From Gorsachius magnificus (lineage: Eukaryota > Chordata > Aves > Pelecaniformes > Ardeidae), in NCBI GenBank assembly GCA_034008185.1, contig CM067095.1, positions 2,650,610-2,714,609 on the forward strand: a DNA stretch of 64,000 bases. The letters are read 5' to 3'. Below are positions 27,150 through 38,904 of this stretch, in pieces; the first letter of the stretch is position 1; each line of letters begins with the position of its first letter. The notes under the pieces were generated by a model, which was given only the letters and a program-made list of their open reading frames with translations, had not been told where the DNA came from and did no database searches. Position numbers and translations under genes: made by a program.

Positions 27150-30100
27150 CTGGTTTGGATTTGTCTGAGCTACGTGCACTAGAGGTGTGTGTTCACACGG
27201 GGCGGCAGGTTCGGATCCCGTTCTGGAGCTGTAACGCGTGTGTGGCCCTTGCTGTCTGTTGGGCCCCTGGACTGAGGAGGGTCATCGCTGAGGATGAGAC
27301 CAATTTCCTTCACTTCTTAGTTAAAGAACTGTAAATTCTTGGTGAAGAAAGAAAGTTGAGGAACCTTCCCGGCTGCTGTCTGTTCCTTTGGCAAGGTGTG
27401 AAGGCCAGCCAAACCGCGCTGCGCTGAAGGTGACGGATGAGGTGTGACGTCAGCCCTCTTGCCCTTGACGGAAACACGCCGTTGGTCTGTACTCCTCCAT
27501 CTCCTGTGCCTTGTGGGGAAAAAAAAAATACTGCCAGGTTTTTGGAAGTCGGATGAGGTGTGGCCTGTTCCCTATCGCCAGCCCCTCCCACAGCCGCCAT
27601 GGTGATGAACTTTGGGTGCTCGGTGGAGTCTGCTTGTGGAGGAGTCTGTGGTGCTGGGAGAGAAACCACCAGCTCCCTTCCGGCGTTCGGTGTGGTGCGT
27701 GAGTTCCCCCTGGCTTCTGGAGAGCGCGGAACGTCTTTGGCTGAGGATGCATCACCTAGGCTGCCCCCAGCCACTAATTCCGGCTTTTAATGTATTTCTC
27801 TGCCAAATCAAGGAGCCCTTTTTCCTACTCTGAAGACTTGGGTTGGGTTTTTTCCCCCCTCCCTCCAAGGGTAATTAAACATCCCAGCTCTTGGTACCTT
27901 CTGATGAGCTCATTAGGTTGGGCGTCAGAGATTGCCTGTTAAAGGCTTTCTCACAAACTTTCACCCTTGAAATCACACTCGTGGTTTTCTTTATAGCTCT
28001 GTAATTCTCCCTCTTTGTCAGACAGTCACCCGCTTGTGTCACTGATTTTGTGAACAACAGCGCACGCATGCAACCAGATTTTATTTGACGTGTACCTGGA
28101 GGAAAGCGCTAACCCATCTCTGCACCCTTAGCTTGCCGGCCTTTCCTCCTGGCACGCCTCTTTCCTCTCCGACTTGTTTTGTTTCTCTCCTCAAAAGCAG
28201 TTTTAGTGACACAGGTGCCTCTTCTGGGCTGCCCTGCTCTGCTTGGCCGCATTCCCCCAGCGTGGTTCATGCACCCCGGGCTCCCGGTGAAGGAAGTCCC
28301 ACGGTGCTGTGGTGGAGGTGGATGGGTTCCTCTTCCACCGCCGAGGCAGGAAGGAAAGACCCAATCCTGCTGTGGGCTGTGATTAAAAGCTCAGAGACGC
28401 GGTTTATGCCCGTTCATTGGGGGGTTTGATCGGCAGGAGAGAAGGACCAGATGATGTTGCTTTCCCATTGTTTTTCCATAAGGATACTTGTAGGAACAAC
28501 ACGGAATGGACAAAGGAATGTGTCAGCCTCCTGCCGCCCTTCTCCCCGCTGGCCTGGAGCTTCGGAGGCATTGTGGAGGGCAGGCTGGCGGGGAGGGGTA
28601 CCGGGCCTCGCGAGGATCCCCCAAACGGCCGCAGCAAAGTCACGATAAACCCCAATTCCCCTCCATCCTCCTCTCGTGCCTTCCGTGCTACGCCACGGGC
28701 TCGCCCAGAGGCGCTGCTGCGAAGAGTGGCAGGACCCGAGGCGCGATGCCCTCAGTTTGGCGTTGCTCAAGGTAGCGGCGTGTTCCTCCTTCGCTCCTCC
28801 GAAACAAAGTTTGAGTCTTCTCTGCCATCCAGCTGTCGAAAGGCAGTTCTTGAGCACAGGGTGTCTCGTTGTTCCTGCTGTGCTTGAGGATGCATCCGTA
28901 CTTTCAGCCCCGAGTTGTTATGTGAAGCTGCGGTACGCTAAAAACCAACCCCAAAACATTAATTTTGCTCGCGGTGTTCAGGCCTCGTCCCCAGCGGCGC
29001 TCAAGTCTCCACGGGAGGATACGGCACTTTCAGGCACGTGATGCGTTGGTCCCAGATGCAGACGATGTACTTTAGACCCAGGTTTAACCCCTGAACGATA
29101 TTAATTGTTGAATGCGAACTGGATCTAGAAAACAACACCTGGGGGTGCAGCAGCATCAGGCCCCTGTGCGTTACGGAGCCTCGGGACCCCCCCAGCCAAG
29201 TACCTGGGGCGCTGGGGGGGGGGCGAGGTGCCACGGCGGCGTGCTCGAGGCAGCTGAGCGACCCCTGCGCTGCACCGTAGGCCCCCGAGGTGCCACGTAA
29301 AGCACTTCTTGCTCAGCGTTGTGGCTTGCGAGGTGTGACAGCACGAGCTCTCCTCGGGGGGTTCGGGCAGCTGCTGAGTTCCTGAGGTCGAGCCCTTGCC
29401 AAGCTTTTCCGCCCTTCCCGCTTCTGTTGAAATGAGGGGCTCGAGCCTCGGGGGTTTCAGTGTTGGAACACATCTTTCTGGCTTCTTCTCATGGGCATCT
29501 GTGTTTAAGTTAAAAAAACTCTTTTTCTTTGTCAGATGCAGTCCAATCCTTTCTTCGTTCCGCTGGCCATCTTCTGTCCCTGCTCCCCTTTGGCTGCCGG
29601 CATCCGGCACTGATGCCCAGCAGCATCAGCCCCTCAGACACCGGAATTTAACTGCCGGGGGCCAAGGCTGGCTCTGCCGTCCTGCCCTGGTGGGGTCACA
29701 GCAGCCGCTGGCTGTCCCGGGGGCGGTGCTGAGGGTGGCGCTGGGCTCCGGGCTCTGGCCTGGTGCTTTGGGGAGTCATGGGCTTCACCCTCTGCAGCTC
29801 AGGCACACGGTCCTGACCCCCATCACCCCAGAGCAGAGAGCTCAGGCTGAGATTAACAGACTTGGTTGGTGAAAAAGCGCGCTATGGCCGTAAAAAGAAG
29901 TGCAGAAATCGGGTTTAACCCGCCGGCAGGTTGGGAAGAGGTTTAGGTGAGGCCCTGAGCTGCTCCTGTAATGCTGGAGCCACCCTTAAATCAGCCCTGG
30001 GCACCAGCCTGGTCCTCGCCAAGAGCTTTGGGGCTCTCCTGGCAGCACCTCCTCCCTCTAGAATCATAGCATCATGGAATCATTTGGGTTGGAAAAGACC

Positions 30101-31390
30101 TTCAAGGTCATCAAGCCCAACTGTTCCCCTAAACCACTAAACCCTGTCCCTGAGCACCTCGTCTGCCCGGCCGTTAAATACCCCCAGGGATGGGGAAAGC
30201 GCCGAGGCGCCTCGCGGACACCGTTACCGTGCGGCCCCTCCGAGCTCTGCTGCTTACCGGGATTTTATTCAAAGCCTGAGAAGGAGGGTTCACAGTGGTG
30301 CTCAGCCCGCTAAGCTCCGCTCAGCAGCTGTGCTGAGGGCCGGGTGAGCCTGTGCTGGCCCGTGGAGGAAAATGGGCCCAGCTCAGGGAGGAGCAGAAGC
30401 TGGCAGTTTTCTCCTTAAAACCTTCGCTCCCTGCTGAAAAGGGGGTCGGGTCTGCTGGGCTTCCAGGAGAAGATTTGCCATCTGCAGTTCCAGTCCTGAG
30501 CTGGTGCCTTCCACCATTGGCTGATTGTGCTGGTGTTTACTGGGGTCAGCTGAGACCAAAATACCTAAAATGAGCTGGAAGCTCCCAGGATAAAGCTCCT
30601 CCCTGCTGCTGCCCCAGGGCTGCACCTCCCTGGGTGCTCTGCTGAGCTCTACAAGTAGGTGGCTTGGGGTGATGGCCGGAGGATTTGGGAGCTCTAGGTG
30701 GGCGTTGCCTCCTCATAGCCCTGGGAAAGGAGGATGAGGATGGGCCTGTGCGCTTGGGGATGAGGCACTAAATGGTCAGGTTCCAGGAAAAGTTTTAGGC
30801 TTTCTCTAAGAGGAAACCCTTTCCAAGAAACAAATGTCTTCAGGCTTTAAAAGTGTAAAAATTCTTCATTAGGGAAGAATTAGAAATATTTTGGGTTTGT
30901 CCTAGCAGAGGTGCGATGGAGATGTGTCCTTGATCCTTTCCGCAGCCGAGTTTGCTCAGGGTGCTCCCAAAACCAGCTCGTCCTTGAAAGACAGAGGGGA
31001 ACCTTAACTAAGAAGAGGCCTTCCGGTAACGCGCAAGTTTGTAAATGGAGGCGGGTTAATCCAGGCCTAATTTCTAGGGTTTATGCTTTTGTAATCCCTT
31101 TGATCCCTGGGACCTCCACCTACTTTGTGGGATTAATCTGTGCCCCCACTCAGCAGCCGAGCTCTGATCTCAGCTCAGGCTCACGGTTACGTTTCATGCC
31201 GATCCTGGATCTCTGCTCGGTTTGTCAGGGAGGGGGAGCTGAGCTAAAAAAAAAGGTTAAAAAAACAAAACTAAAGTTTAAACCCCACCCGGCGTGTCCT
31301 GTTCCAGCAGCTGTGGCTCAGGGAGGGAGCTACCGCAGCAAGCCTGGGGGGAAAAGCTGCAAAAAGGGAGAACTGCGGGGTTGGGGACCC
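27150..31390. other. GC-rich spacer between PPP1CC and HVCN1
   Basis: No coding exon is recognisable in this 4.2 kb. It contains a CR1 fragment at 30060-30195 and CpG-rich patches around 28550-28760 and 29150-29300. Long overlapping open frames on both strands reflect high GC content. Noncoding 5' exons of HVCN1 could lie here but cannot be placed. Confidence 0.5.
30060..30195 (-). mobile_element. CR1 LINE 3'-end fragment (CR1-Y-like)
   Basis: Starts with gaatcatagcatcatggaat and continues ttgggttggaaaagaccttc, aaggtcatcaagcccaactg and ccactaaaccctgtccctga. These are standard antisense words of the CR1 3' region; about 135 bases remain. Confidence 0.9.
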
Positions 31391-31660
31391 CGGCTGGGGG
31401 CTCCGGGCCCGCTTGGAGCCTTTTCGGGCGCGATGGGGAAGGAGGCGGCGGGGCCGGGCCGGGGGAGGCGGGACCGGGCCGGGGCGGGGCGGGGAGGCCC
31501 CGCAGCGCCGCGGCGGGCGCAGGGCGGCTGGGGAGCCCCAGCCCGGGTCCCGGCCAGGAGGCCCCGTGGACCGACCGAGCCCGGAGGCTCCCCAGCCGGG
31601 GGGCTCGATGCCCGGGGCAGGTCCCCTTCACTCCGCACCCGGTGGCTGGGGATGAAGGTG
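31390..31660. promoter_or_regulatory. CpG island upstream of HVCN1, probable promoter
   Basis: Extremely GC-rich with repeated GGGGCGGGGC and GGGCCGGGCC blocks (Sp1-type sites) about 1.4 kb upstream of the first HVCN1 coding exon. That exon is preceded by a splice acceptor, so an untranslated first exon must lie upstream; this island is the best candidate. The exact start and donor are not determined. Confidence 0.5.
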
Positions 31661-32959
31661 CTGCCACTGCGATGGCTGCGTGGGGCCATCTCCATCCCCT
31701 ACAGCAGGTGACAAGGTGGCCCAGAGCCCATGTGCCCTCCAACAGCTGCTGCTGCCGTGAGCAGATCCCATCGGGATCCCTGAGACCCCTGCTCGGGGAG
31801 GGGGAGCAGCTCGGGGGCATGGGCAGAGCTGCGCCAGCTCCAGTGGGCCAAGAGCAGCTTGGGCTGAGCTTCCTGGCTGGCTTTGGCCGAGGACGGATGC
31901 CCAAGAGCCCCACCAGGCTTGGGGACATGGTTGTCTGCTGGCAGCAGGAGCGGTTTTCGGCAGGGTTTGTGGGCCAGGCAGTCTCACTGGGTTGGCCAAG
32001 GAAGGGCAAGCTGGTGGGGCTGCAACAGGGGAACACGAGAGCAGGCACGGATGGAGCCTCTCCCGCAGCCGTTCTCAGCCCCAAGCTGCAACTGGGATCA
32101 TCTGCAGGTTTGGGGTTGGTCCTGCCCCTCGCTGGGTGCCTCCAGGGATGGGCTGAAGCCGGGATGCCTGGGGGTGAGGTCGGCTCCGGAGGATGCAGGG
32201 AGAGGCGATTTCAGCATCACCTGCCGGCCAGGCTGAAATGTGGGGATCAGCTGCTTATTTTGCCTGCAAAGGCTGAAATAATAGTGGCCCCTGATGTTAA
32301 TGAAGGGAAATTATGGCTGTTCTTCAGCATGGTGGTTTGGCTGGAGGGTGAGGAGGCTCCAGTTAGCCCAGGGGCAGCTGGGCTGTGATGGCGGCCACCT
32401 GAAGGGATGAAGGCGGCGCTGGGAGGGCAGCAGAGGGTTTGTCTTCGACCCGATGCTAACAGCAGCCTGGCCCAGCATGTAGGGCACAAGAGAGCAAATG
32501 AAGTGGAAGAAATCACCTGCTTCCAGCTTCTGACCAGTAACCTCCATTGCTCAGTGTCTTAATAGGAACACAATGGTGCTTTCCAACGGCAAATCGGCAG
32601 CTGCCTCCTCTTGCATCACGAGATGCGAGATAAGGGCCAGTGGTTTTTTTTTTTTTTCTCCTGTAATCAATGCTTTGAGATGTTTGGAAATACCTCGTGA
32701 GGAAGTTCCTCGTTGTAGGGGTGCAAACAGCACCGGGGAAGGCAGCGGGGGCTCTGCATCGTGGTGTGGGAGGTAATGCAAAACAAGCGGCACCACCGTT
32801 AAGCAATTTCCCGTCAGCAGGGCCTGTCCACACCGCCTGGCTGGCCATGTCTGAACGCAGCGTCACGCTCTTGTTATGCTCACTGTGGTGAAACGAGGGG
32901 GATTTGGCATCCTCGATCAGCCCCGAGTGGGGAGGTGACGCTCTGCTCTTGTCCCTCAG

Positions 32960-33189
32960 ACGTTGGCAGGGTGATGCCAGCTTGATCCGGAGCCATGTCC
33001 AGGTACCTGAAGCACTTCACAGTGGTGGGTGACGACCCTGTGCAGTGGAGCAACGACTATCAGAAATGGGAGGAGGAGGAGGAGAATGGGGAGAAGCATC
33101 CAGATTCGGAGATCAAGCTGGAGCCCAGCAGGAGGCATGTCTCCTTCAAGGACATGATGAAAAAGCTCTTCAGCTCCCACAGGTTTCAG
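32960..33189 (+). CDS. HVCN1: HVCN1 first coding exon (leader 32960-32994, coding from 32995)
   Basis: The acceptor ctcttgtccctcag precedes a 35-base untranslated segment. ATG at 32995 opens residues 1-65, the acidic cytosolic N-terminus ([18 protein letters not shown] to LFSSHRFQ). An in-frame TGA at 32983-32985 excludes an upstream start on this exon. Donor GTGAGG. Confidence 0.95.
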
Positions 33190-36100
33190 GTGAGGCAGAA
33201 CCAACGCAGGCCAAAGGGAGATGAGGGTGAGATTTGGGCAAAGGCACCGGCGACAGCAGAGCTGATGTGGGACAGGGCTCAAGGTGGGCTGGGAGCAGCA
33301 CTGAACTCGTGAGCGCTCACGGGACCTGCGAGAGCAGCTTCTGCCTCCGAGCTGGGCTGTCCTCTCAGAAACGAGCTGCTCTGCAGTGGGCGCAGATGTT
33401 TCCTGAGCGGCGACAAGCCTCGGTGCGCGCTCGTCACGGCGCTGGCAAGAGGCACGTGCTCTCCCCCAGCTCGAGCTCCCTGAGAGTCCCCCATGCCAAG
33501 CGGTGGGAAACGGCTGGGTTTGGTGGGGAGTGAAGTCGTTTTGTACGGGTGAGACTTTGCAGGAATAACCCACCCCAGGGGCTGCAGGAGTGGGAGCCCT
33601 GGGTGGGAGCGACAGAAAGCTCCACGAAATATAACCAGGCAAATTGGGGATGCAGGGCATTGGGGCATCTTTAGCTTGAAGGCTGCATGGGCTCCTCTTG
33701 CTGATCTGTCCATGCTGGGAGAGGGTTCACATCTGTTGTTCTCCTCTGACAGATCCTGGTTGTCTGCTTGGTCATCCTGGATGCCTTGTTGGTCCTTGGG
33801 GAGTTGCTGATGGACTTGAAAATCATCCATCCGGACAAATATAATATAACCCCGAAGGTAAAATGCAGGGAAGTGCCAACGTGAACCATGATTTTCCTCT
33901 TTTTGGTGCTCAGAGCCCATTCAATAGGACAGCCAGGCCAGGCAGGACCTCAATCTTCAACCTTGCCACGCCAGTAGTCGCAGGCACACAGACGAAGGTC
34001 GGCTGTCACTCGTGTGACAGCCCTGCAGTCTGCAGGGCCAGCCTGGCTGGGCTTATGCTGGTCTGTGCAGCAGCTTTGTGTTTCCTTGGGCTGCAGCAGA
34101 GCTGAATTGCTCTTGCCGCTCTTTTCCCGGTCGTCTTTACACCTCCAGGTCTGGCTTACCCAAAGCCGCTGGCTGCCCAGCTGTGCTTGCTCTGGTTGTC
34201 CCTTAGAACAGAAGAAAAGTCCCCAGCCCTCCTTGTAGAGCCAAATCAGATGCACTCTCAAGTGGTGGAGGATTTCCAGCTTGCCCCGCTTGCGTGCACG
34301 CAGGAGGGGTTCCTGGCCTTAAACCTGTGCTGTCTTTTCCCAGGTTTTCCACTACCTCTCCCTTTCCATTTTAACCATCTTCCTGGTTGAGGTGGGGTTT
34401 AAAGTCTTTGTCTACCGCCGGGAGTTCTTCCACCACAAGTTCGAAGTGCTGGACGGGATCATCGTCATCGTGTCGTTCATCCTCGATGTTGTCCTTATCT
34501 TCCGGGAGCATGAGTTTGAAGCTGTCGGGCTCCTGATACTCCTGCGGCTGTGGCGTGTGGCCAGGATTATCAACGGTAGGCGTGCATGGCCGGTTGGGAG
34601 CTTTCCTTGGTGCATGGGCTGGATTTGGCGACCTTACCTGAATTTTCTGGGCTTGCATCTTTGTTCCCTCCTGTGAGACCCCGGGGTCTCGCTCTCCCAG
34701 CGAACTCAGAGTTTTGCCCGGGTGGTTTTTGTTTGCTGGAGTGTGGCCTTAATTAGGTTGTAATTTCTTTCGGAGGAGCAACAATCTGTTCCTCCATGGC
34801 TTGTGTTGGTGTGATGCCTCGGTGGTGGGGGCACGGCAGCTGGCCAGGGCCAGCGGAGGTGCCCAGCTCTAGCACGGCAGCATTGGGCACGTTACCCTAA
34901 ACCCAACCCATAATCTGTTCTTGCGTCCCTCTCTCCTGGAGGGGGACGGCTCACGTCTTAAGTTTGTGTTGTAGGATCCTTTTGGCAATGTTTTAACAGG
35001 GTAAAACCCTGGCTTCCCGAATCTGCTTCTATAGCAGAGCAGGTTTTACTGTTCTGATGTTCTGCTGTGAGTCTGCCACCCCCTCCAGGGATGCTGCAGG
35101 GAACGTCCTGATCTCACTCCAATCTTTCTTGCTTGGATTCAAAGGGCTCACTGTAAAAAGAGGAATATAAGATGTCCCCAAATCAGACTTTACTGACTCT
35201 GCTGTTGTAGCTGTAAATTGTTGCAACTAGATTTAAATTCAGACACTTCTAAAACAAGTATAGCTGGAAACATTTTCTTCCTTCTTGGGGAAGGAATTTT
35301 GGGATTCAAAAAAACATGGCAATGAGATTATCCCGAATTCCTGCATGAAACATCAGCCTGAGAGCTGTCCTGTGCCTACAAGTGCACTTTTGGCGAGTGC
35401 TCTGTACTGGATGCAGCTGTAAGTCTTGTTGGAATAAAAGGAAAGGATGGCTGGGGCTGTGTCCGTCACCTGCAGCCCCCTGCTGCCACCTCGATGGGGA
35501 AAACGTGCCTGATCGGTGGCCATGGCTGGGAAGAGGGGAGATGTGAGAGCAGCTTCAGCTCTTTTTAGCTCGGAGTGAAAGTCAGAGAGAAACCGGATTT
35601 GTGTGCAGCTGCGTAAGCCACAGGAACTTTGGTGTCTCTTAATGCACCATTTTACAGCAAAAAGAGCATTGCATTTACAAGTAAATCTCTGTATCCTTGG
35701 GTGCTTCTGGTTTTTCCCCCTTCTGAGTTTCTCACTATGCCCACCCGCTTGGAGCAACAGAGGGGACAAAGAAAATCTGCCCCAAGCTTCGGGTGTTGGG
35801 TGTCTAAGCCCAGGCACAGTTCACTGCCTTCGGTCGCTGTTGATTGATAGGAACGGGGTTACAGGCAGGTGGGGACCGTCTGATGTTATCGATGCAAATA
35901 AGCAGCATCGCTGCTTTGTCTCCGGAGAAATGAACCCCCAAACCCCACGCCTGCTGCCTGTAGCACTAGAAACACAGGCACGCATCAGTGCCTGCCTTCG
36001 TGCACGTTGTTCTGTCAAGAGCCGGAGAAGAGCTCTGTCGGGGAGGAAGAACGTGATGTTCTTGATGCTCTTACCAAGCCTTTTTTTTTTTTTTAATTTT

Positions 36101-37281
36101 TTTTTATTTTATTTTTTCCCCCCCCTCAGAAAAGGGTGGGAGGAAAAATGCCTTTGCTGTGGGGGCTGAGTTCACATGTAATAACCTAATGATATTTCAG
36201 TAGAGAAGTGACACCTCCGCTGTACGGAGAAACTGCGTGCCCTTAACTGCAGTGGCAGAAGGTGAAGGCAGGACCTGAAGGACCCGATGAGGTGCCATGT
36301 CCTGTTACACCAGGCAGAAGCCATCGACCCTGGGGGGTGGGCGAGCCTTGTGCCCCGGGCTGTGCTGTGCGCTTGGAGCAAGGCTCCTGACTACGTGAAT
36401 CCGGTTAAAACGCAGCCCCCCTCCTTACAGCAAAGCTGCCGGTTACATCCAACCCAGGCTCTGCCAAGGGAGTGAATTCAAATTTGGGATTTGAGTGACA
36501 GTGTGACTGATTAATTCAGCTCAGAGGCCAGACTGCCTCTTCCCAGCAGAGTATTGGTATCTGAGTCCCTGGGGTGGCTAATTTAGAACCCTCCTCATTA
36601 AGAAAAGCACTTGGGAAGGGTGGTTTGAAGATGACAGAACCAGAGCTGGAGAGGAACATGTTTAACTCTTTGAGTACAGACCCTGCCTACTGTTAACCTC
36701 CTGCTAGTGGCTGCCTTACATTGTAAAACCAATCCACTGTGAATTGTTCCACAGGAATAATTTTATCAGTGAAGACCCGCTCTGAACAACAAGTGTCCAA
36801 GCTAAAGCAAGCAAACCTGAAACTTGCAACCAAGGTTGAACAACTGGAACACAGCTGTGTAGAGAAGGTAAGAAAACACTTCCAATTTAAACAAAGTTTA
36901 CCCGCTGGCTGCTCCCCGGGACGAGCTGGCTTGGGATCCTTTTGCAAGATTGCCACTGGTCAGTTTGGTTGCTTCACTGGAAAGTTGTGGGGTGAGCTGG
37001 GCTGGAGAACCACAGCCACGCCTGTCCTGCCCGTCCTTCCCTTCGCTGCTTCTGTTGCAAAGGAATGACGGCTACCTCCGTCCTATTTAATTTAGCCAGG
37101 TTGTCCTGTTTTACTGCAGTGAGATACCTTAAAATAGTTTTCCAGGTTCCCACAGATCTCCCTGCTGCTGAAATGTAAGAGCTGTAATAATGATTTGACT
37201 TCTTGTCTCCAACAGGAGCAAGAAATTGAGAGGCTTAACAAGATATTGATACAGCACGGACTCATCGGCGAGCAAAAATAG
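32995..37281 (+). CDS. HVCN1: Voltage-gated proton channel Hv1, 5 coding exons, 236 aa
   Basis: Hv1 is a four-helix voltage-sensor protein that conducts protons out of depolarised cells, for example supporting the respiratory burst of phagocytes. Coding exons are 32995-33189, 33753-33857, 34344-34575, 36755-36867 and 37216-37281, all GT-AG with matching phases. Visible features: Asp75 in S1 (human Asp112, the selectivity residue); Phe113, Glu116 and Lys120 in S2; Asp137 and Asp148 in S3; and the S4 motif RLWRVAR with Arg168, Arg171 and Arg174 (human R205, R208, R211). The zinc-binding histidines are His103 and His156 (human 140 and 193). A coiled coil for dimerisation spans about 185-230 and includes Cys212 (human Cys249). 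Numbering is a constant 37 less than human, as I recall that protein, matching a shorter N-terminus. The neighbour TCTN1 is convergent. Confidence 0.98.
33753..33857 (+). CDS. HVCN1: HVCN1 coding exon 2 (S1)
   Basis: Encodes residues 66-100, covering transmembrane segment S1 ([19 protein letters not shown]) with the selectivity Asp75 and the S1-S2 loop, which has an extra His at residue 91. Acceptor ctcctctgacag, donor GTAAAA. Confidence 0.96.
34344..34575 (+). CDS. HVCN1: HVCN1 coding exon 3 (S2-S4)
   Basis: Encodes residues 101-177 plus one base: S2 (about 101-122), S3 (about 133-152) and most of S4 with its three arginines. It also carries both zinc-site histidines. Acceptor tgtcttttcccag, donor GTAGGC. 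Confidence 0.97.
34576..36754 (+). other. HVCN1 intron 3 (2.2 kb)
   Basis: Contains a T-rich simple tract at about 36080-36117 followed by a C run. No additional exon or known repeat family is recognisable. Confidence 0.7.
36755..36867 (+). CDS. HVCN1: HVCN1 coding exon 4 (S4 end and coiled coil)
   Basis: Encodes residues 178-215, the end of S4 and the start of the cytosolic coiled coil ([17 protein letters not shown] to CVEK). Heptad hydrophobics are V191, L194, L201, V205 and L208. Donor GTAAGA. Confidence 0.96.
37216..37281 (+). CDS. HVCN1: HVCN1 coding exon 5 and stop
   Basis: Encodes residues 216-236 ([16 protein letters not shown], then IGEQK) and TAG, matching the end of the Hv1 coiled coil. 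Acceptor ttgtctccaacag. Confidence 0.96.
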   Translation, partial: EQEIERLNKILIQHGLIGEQK

Positions 37282-37570
37282 GAGGGCAGTTTTCCGAGGT
37301 GGGGAAGTCTGCCCTCGAGAGTGCAGTGTTGGAATCTACCAGTTTGACCTGAAAGGTTTTCCTCTCTCTTTGCTTTCCCTCGTATAATGTTGTCTGTAAA
37401 CATTTTCTATTTGACCACATTTTGATTAGACCTTGGGATCGTGAAAATAATTTTGCTGGAAAGTTAATCACGCGTATTCCCTGTAAACAGAGATTTCATA
37501 AGACCCTTCTTGTACAGTTGTACAGTCAAAACTGCAAAATAATTTAATAAAGACCCATCTTTACAAGCTG
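37282..37570 (+). other. HVCN1: HVCN1 3' untranslated region
   Basis: Short 3' UTR from the stop to the poly(A) signal AATAAA at 37546-37551. The expected cleavage is about 15-20 bases beyond. Confidence 0.75.
37546..37551 (+). terminator. HVCN1 poly(A) signal AATAAA
   Basis: Canonical hexamer 265 bases after the HVCN1 stop on the coding strand; no competing canonical hexamer lies between. Confidence 0.8.
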
Positions 37571-38904
37571 TACACCCACAAAAGTACCACTTCTTCTAAA
37601 TAATTGAATTTTTCTGTGATAATGTTCTTTGCTTGCAGCGTCTTGTAGAAACTTGCAGTACGAATGATAAGAATCCAGGCTGAAAAGGTCATTTCTTCTC
37701 TGCAAGCTGCCCGCTCGTCATAAGTACATCTCCTCTTTGCCAACCATTCTTTTCGTATTGTTGGTAGTTTCCTCATTTCTGTTGCTGCTTGTGCTGCTCT
37801 GTTATTTATATAACGTTCATTTCAAAAATACCCACATACCACTCCTTTAGTTGACAATCAAATCAGCACCAAAATAGAGGCAAACATGTGCCATCTTACG
37901 TCAAACAATGCCTTGTTCTCAGCAGCAGATTTGGGTTCTGACACTGTGTTCTCTCATCTCTTCTTCCATTTTAAGTGTTCGTTTGTGGCCCGCTGGGCTA
38001 CAAAGTGCTTTCTGCTTCCGCAGCTCATAAATCAACACATTAAAAGAATTAGAATATGTAAGAACAGATGTAGGTGAGTGGACTGCTGGGAACAGTTAGA
38101 CTCCGGAAAAGCCATTAGAAAGCAGATTCTAAAAGATCAGGCTGGCGTTTGAACATGATGCGAACTTTTTCAGGTATTAGGAGGTCTCTGTGGTGAGACT
38201 ATTTTACAGCTGAAGAGTAAGATTCAATAAGGGGGAATTTTGAAAGGTGTTGACTGTAGCAGGCATCTCCAATTGATTTCAGCCGAAGTCAGCTGGAAGG
38301 GTCATTGAGCTTTTCTGAAAGCATAACCGAACTGTTCGGATTTTTAAAGAAAGGTAATTAATTAGTGGTTTGGGAAAAATAGCTAGAAATATGTGGCTTA
38401 TTCATCTATGAAAATAGATAAAGCAGAGGCCTTATCTAATAGCACATGATGACTTTAATTAACAATTTAGCTCTGCTGTTCACAGAATAATGAAGCCTGC
38501 TTTCCCTCAGAGCCATGCTGCATCCCTGTGCTCTTCCCTTGCTAGGCGGGCAGCTCAGGCTACTTCAGAGCATCCAACCTGCTGGAAGGCTGGTGGCTGT
38601 ACGTGTGCTGACTGGCCAGCCAGAGCCGCCATTGGGTTCATACTGCAACCTTTTTTCCTCTCAGCAAAGGTATAATTGGGAACTTTCCATTTAATGTGGT
38701 GGGGTTTTTTCTGCTCTAAAGCTTTTGAGAACCCTCACAAGGCCTCACCCTTTCTCTCTTGGCCAATTTTAACCCAGTGTGTCTACAATTTAGAAGAACC
38801 TGATGGCCCACCACCGTGACTGGATAAACCTCACTTCTTTAGGAAATGGACTGAAAATCAGAAAAAGCAGAAATATGGCTTTTTTTTTTTTATGCATACT
38901 TACC
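37571..38904. other. Spacer between the convergent HVCN1 and TCTN1 3' ends
   Basis: The TCTN1 3' UTR must lie here on the minus strand. Candidate minus-strand ATTAAA signals are the complements of TTTAAT at 38690-38695 and 38454-38459. No minus-strand AATAAA was found. Nothing else is recognisable. Confidence 0.5.
38690..38695 (-). terminator. Candidate TCTN1 poly(A) signal (ATTAAA)
   Basis: ATTAAA on the minus strand about 210 bases past the TCTN1 stop. The downstream GU-rich element is weak, so this is only a candidate. Confidence 0.3.

Noticed and set aside
28417..28887. 156-codon frame between PPP1CC and HVCN1
   Set aside because: No homology, no splice-supported continuation, and competing frames on the opposite strand in GC-rich DNA.
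31294..32388. 364-codon open frame on the plus strand upstream of HVCN1
   Set aside because: It spans the CpG island, has low-complexity Gly/Ala/Pro/Arg composition and overlaps equally long frames on the other strand. It shows no family resemblance, so it is a GC-content artefact.
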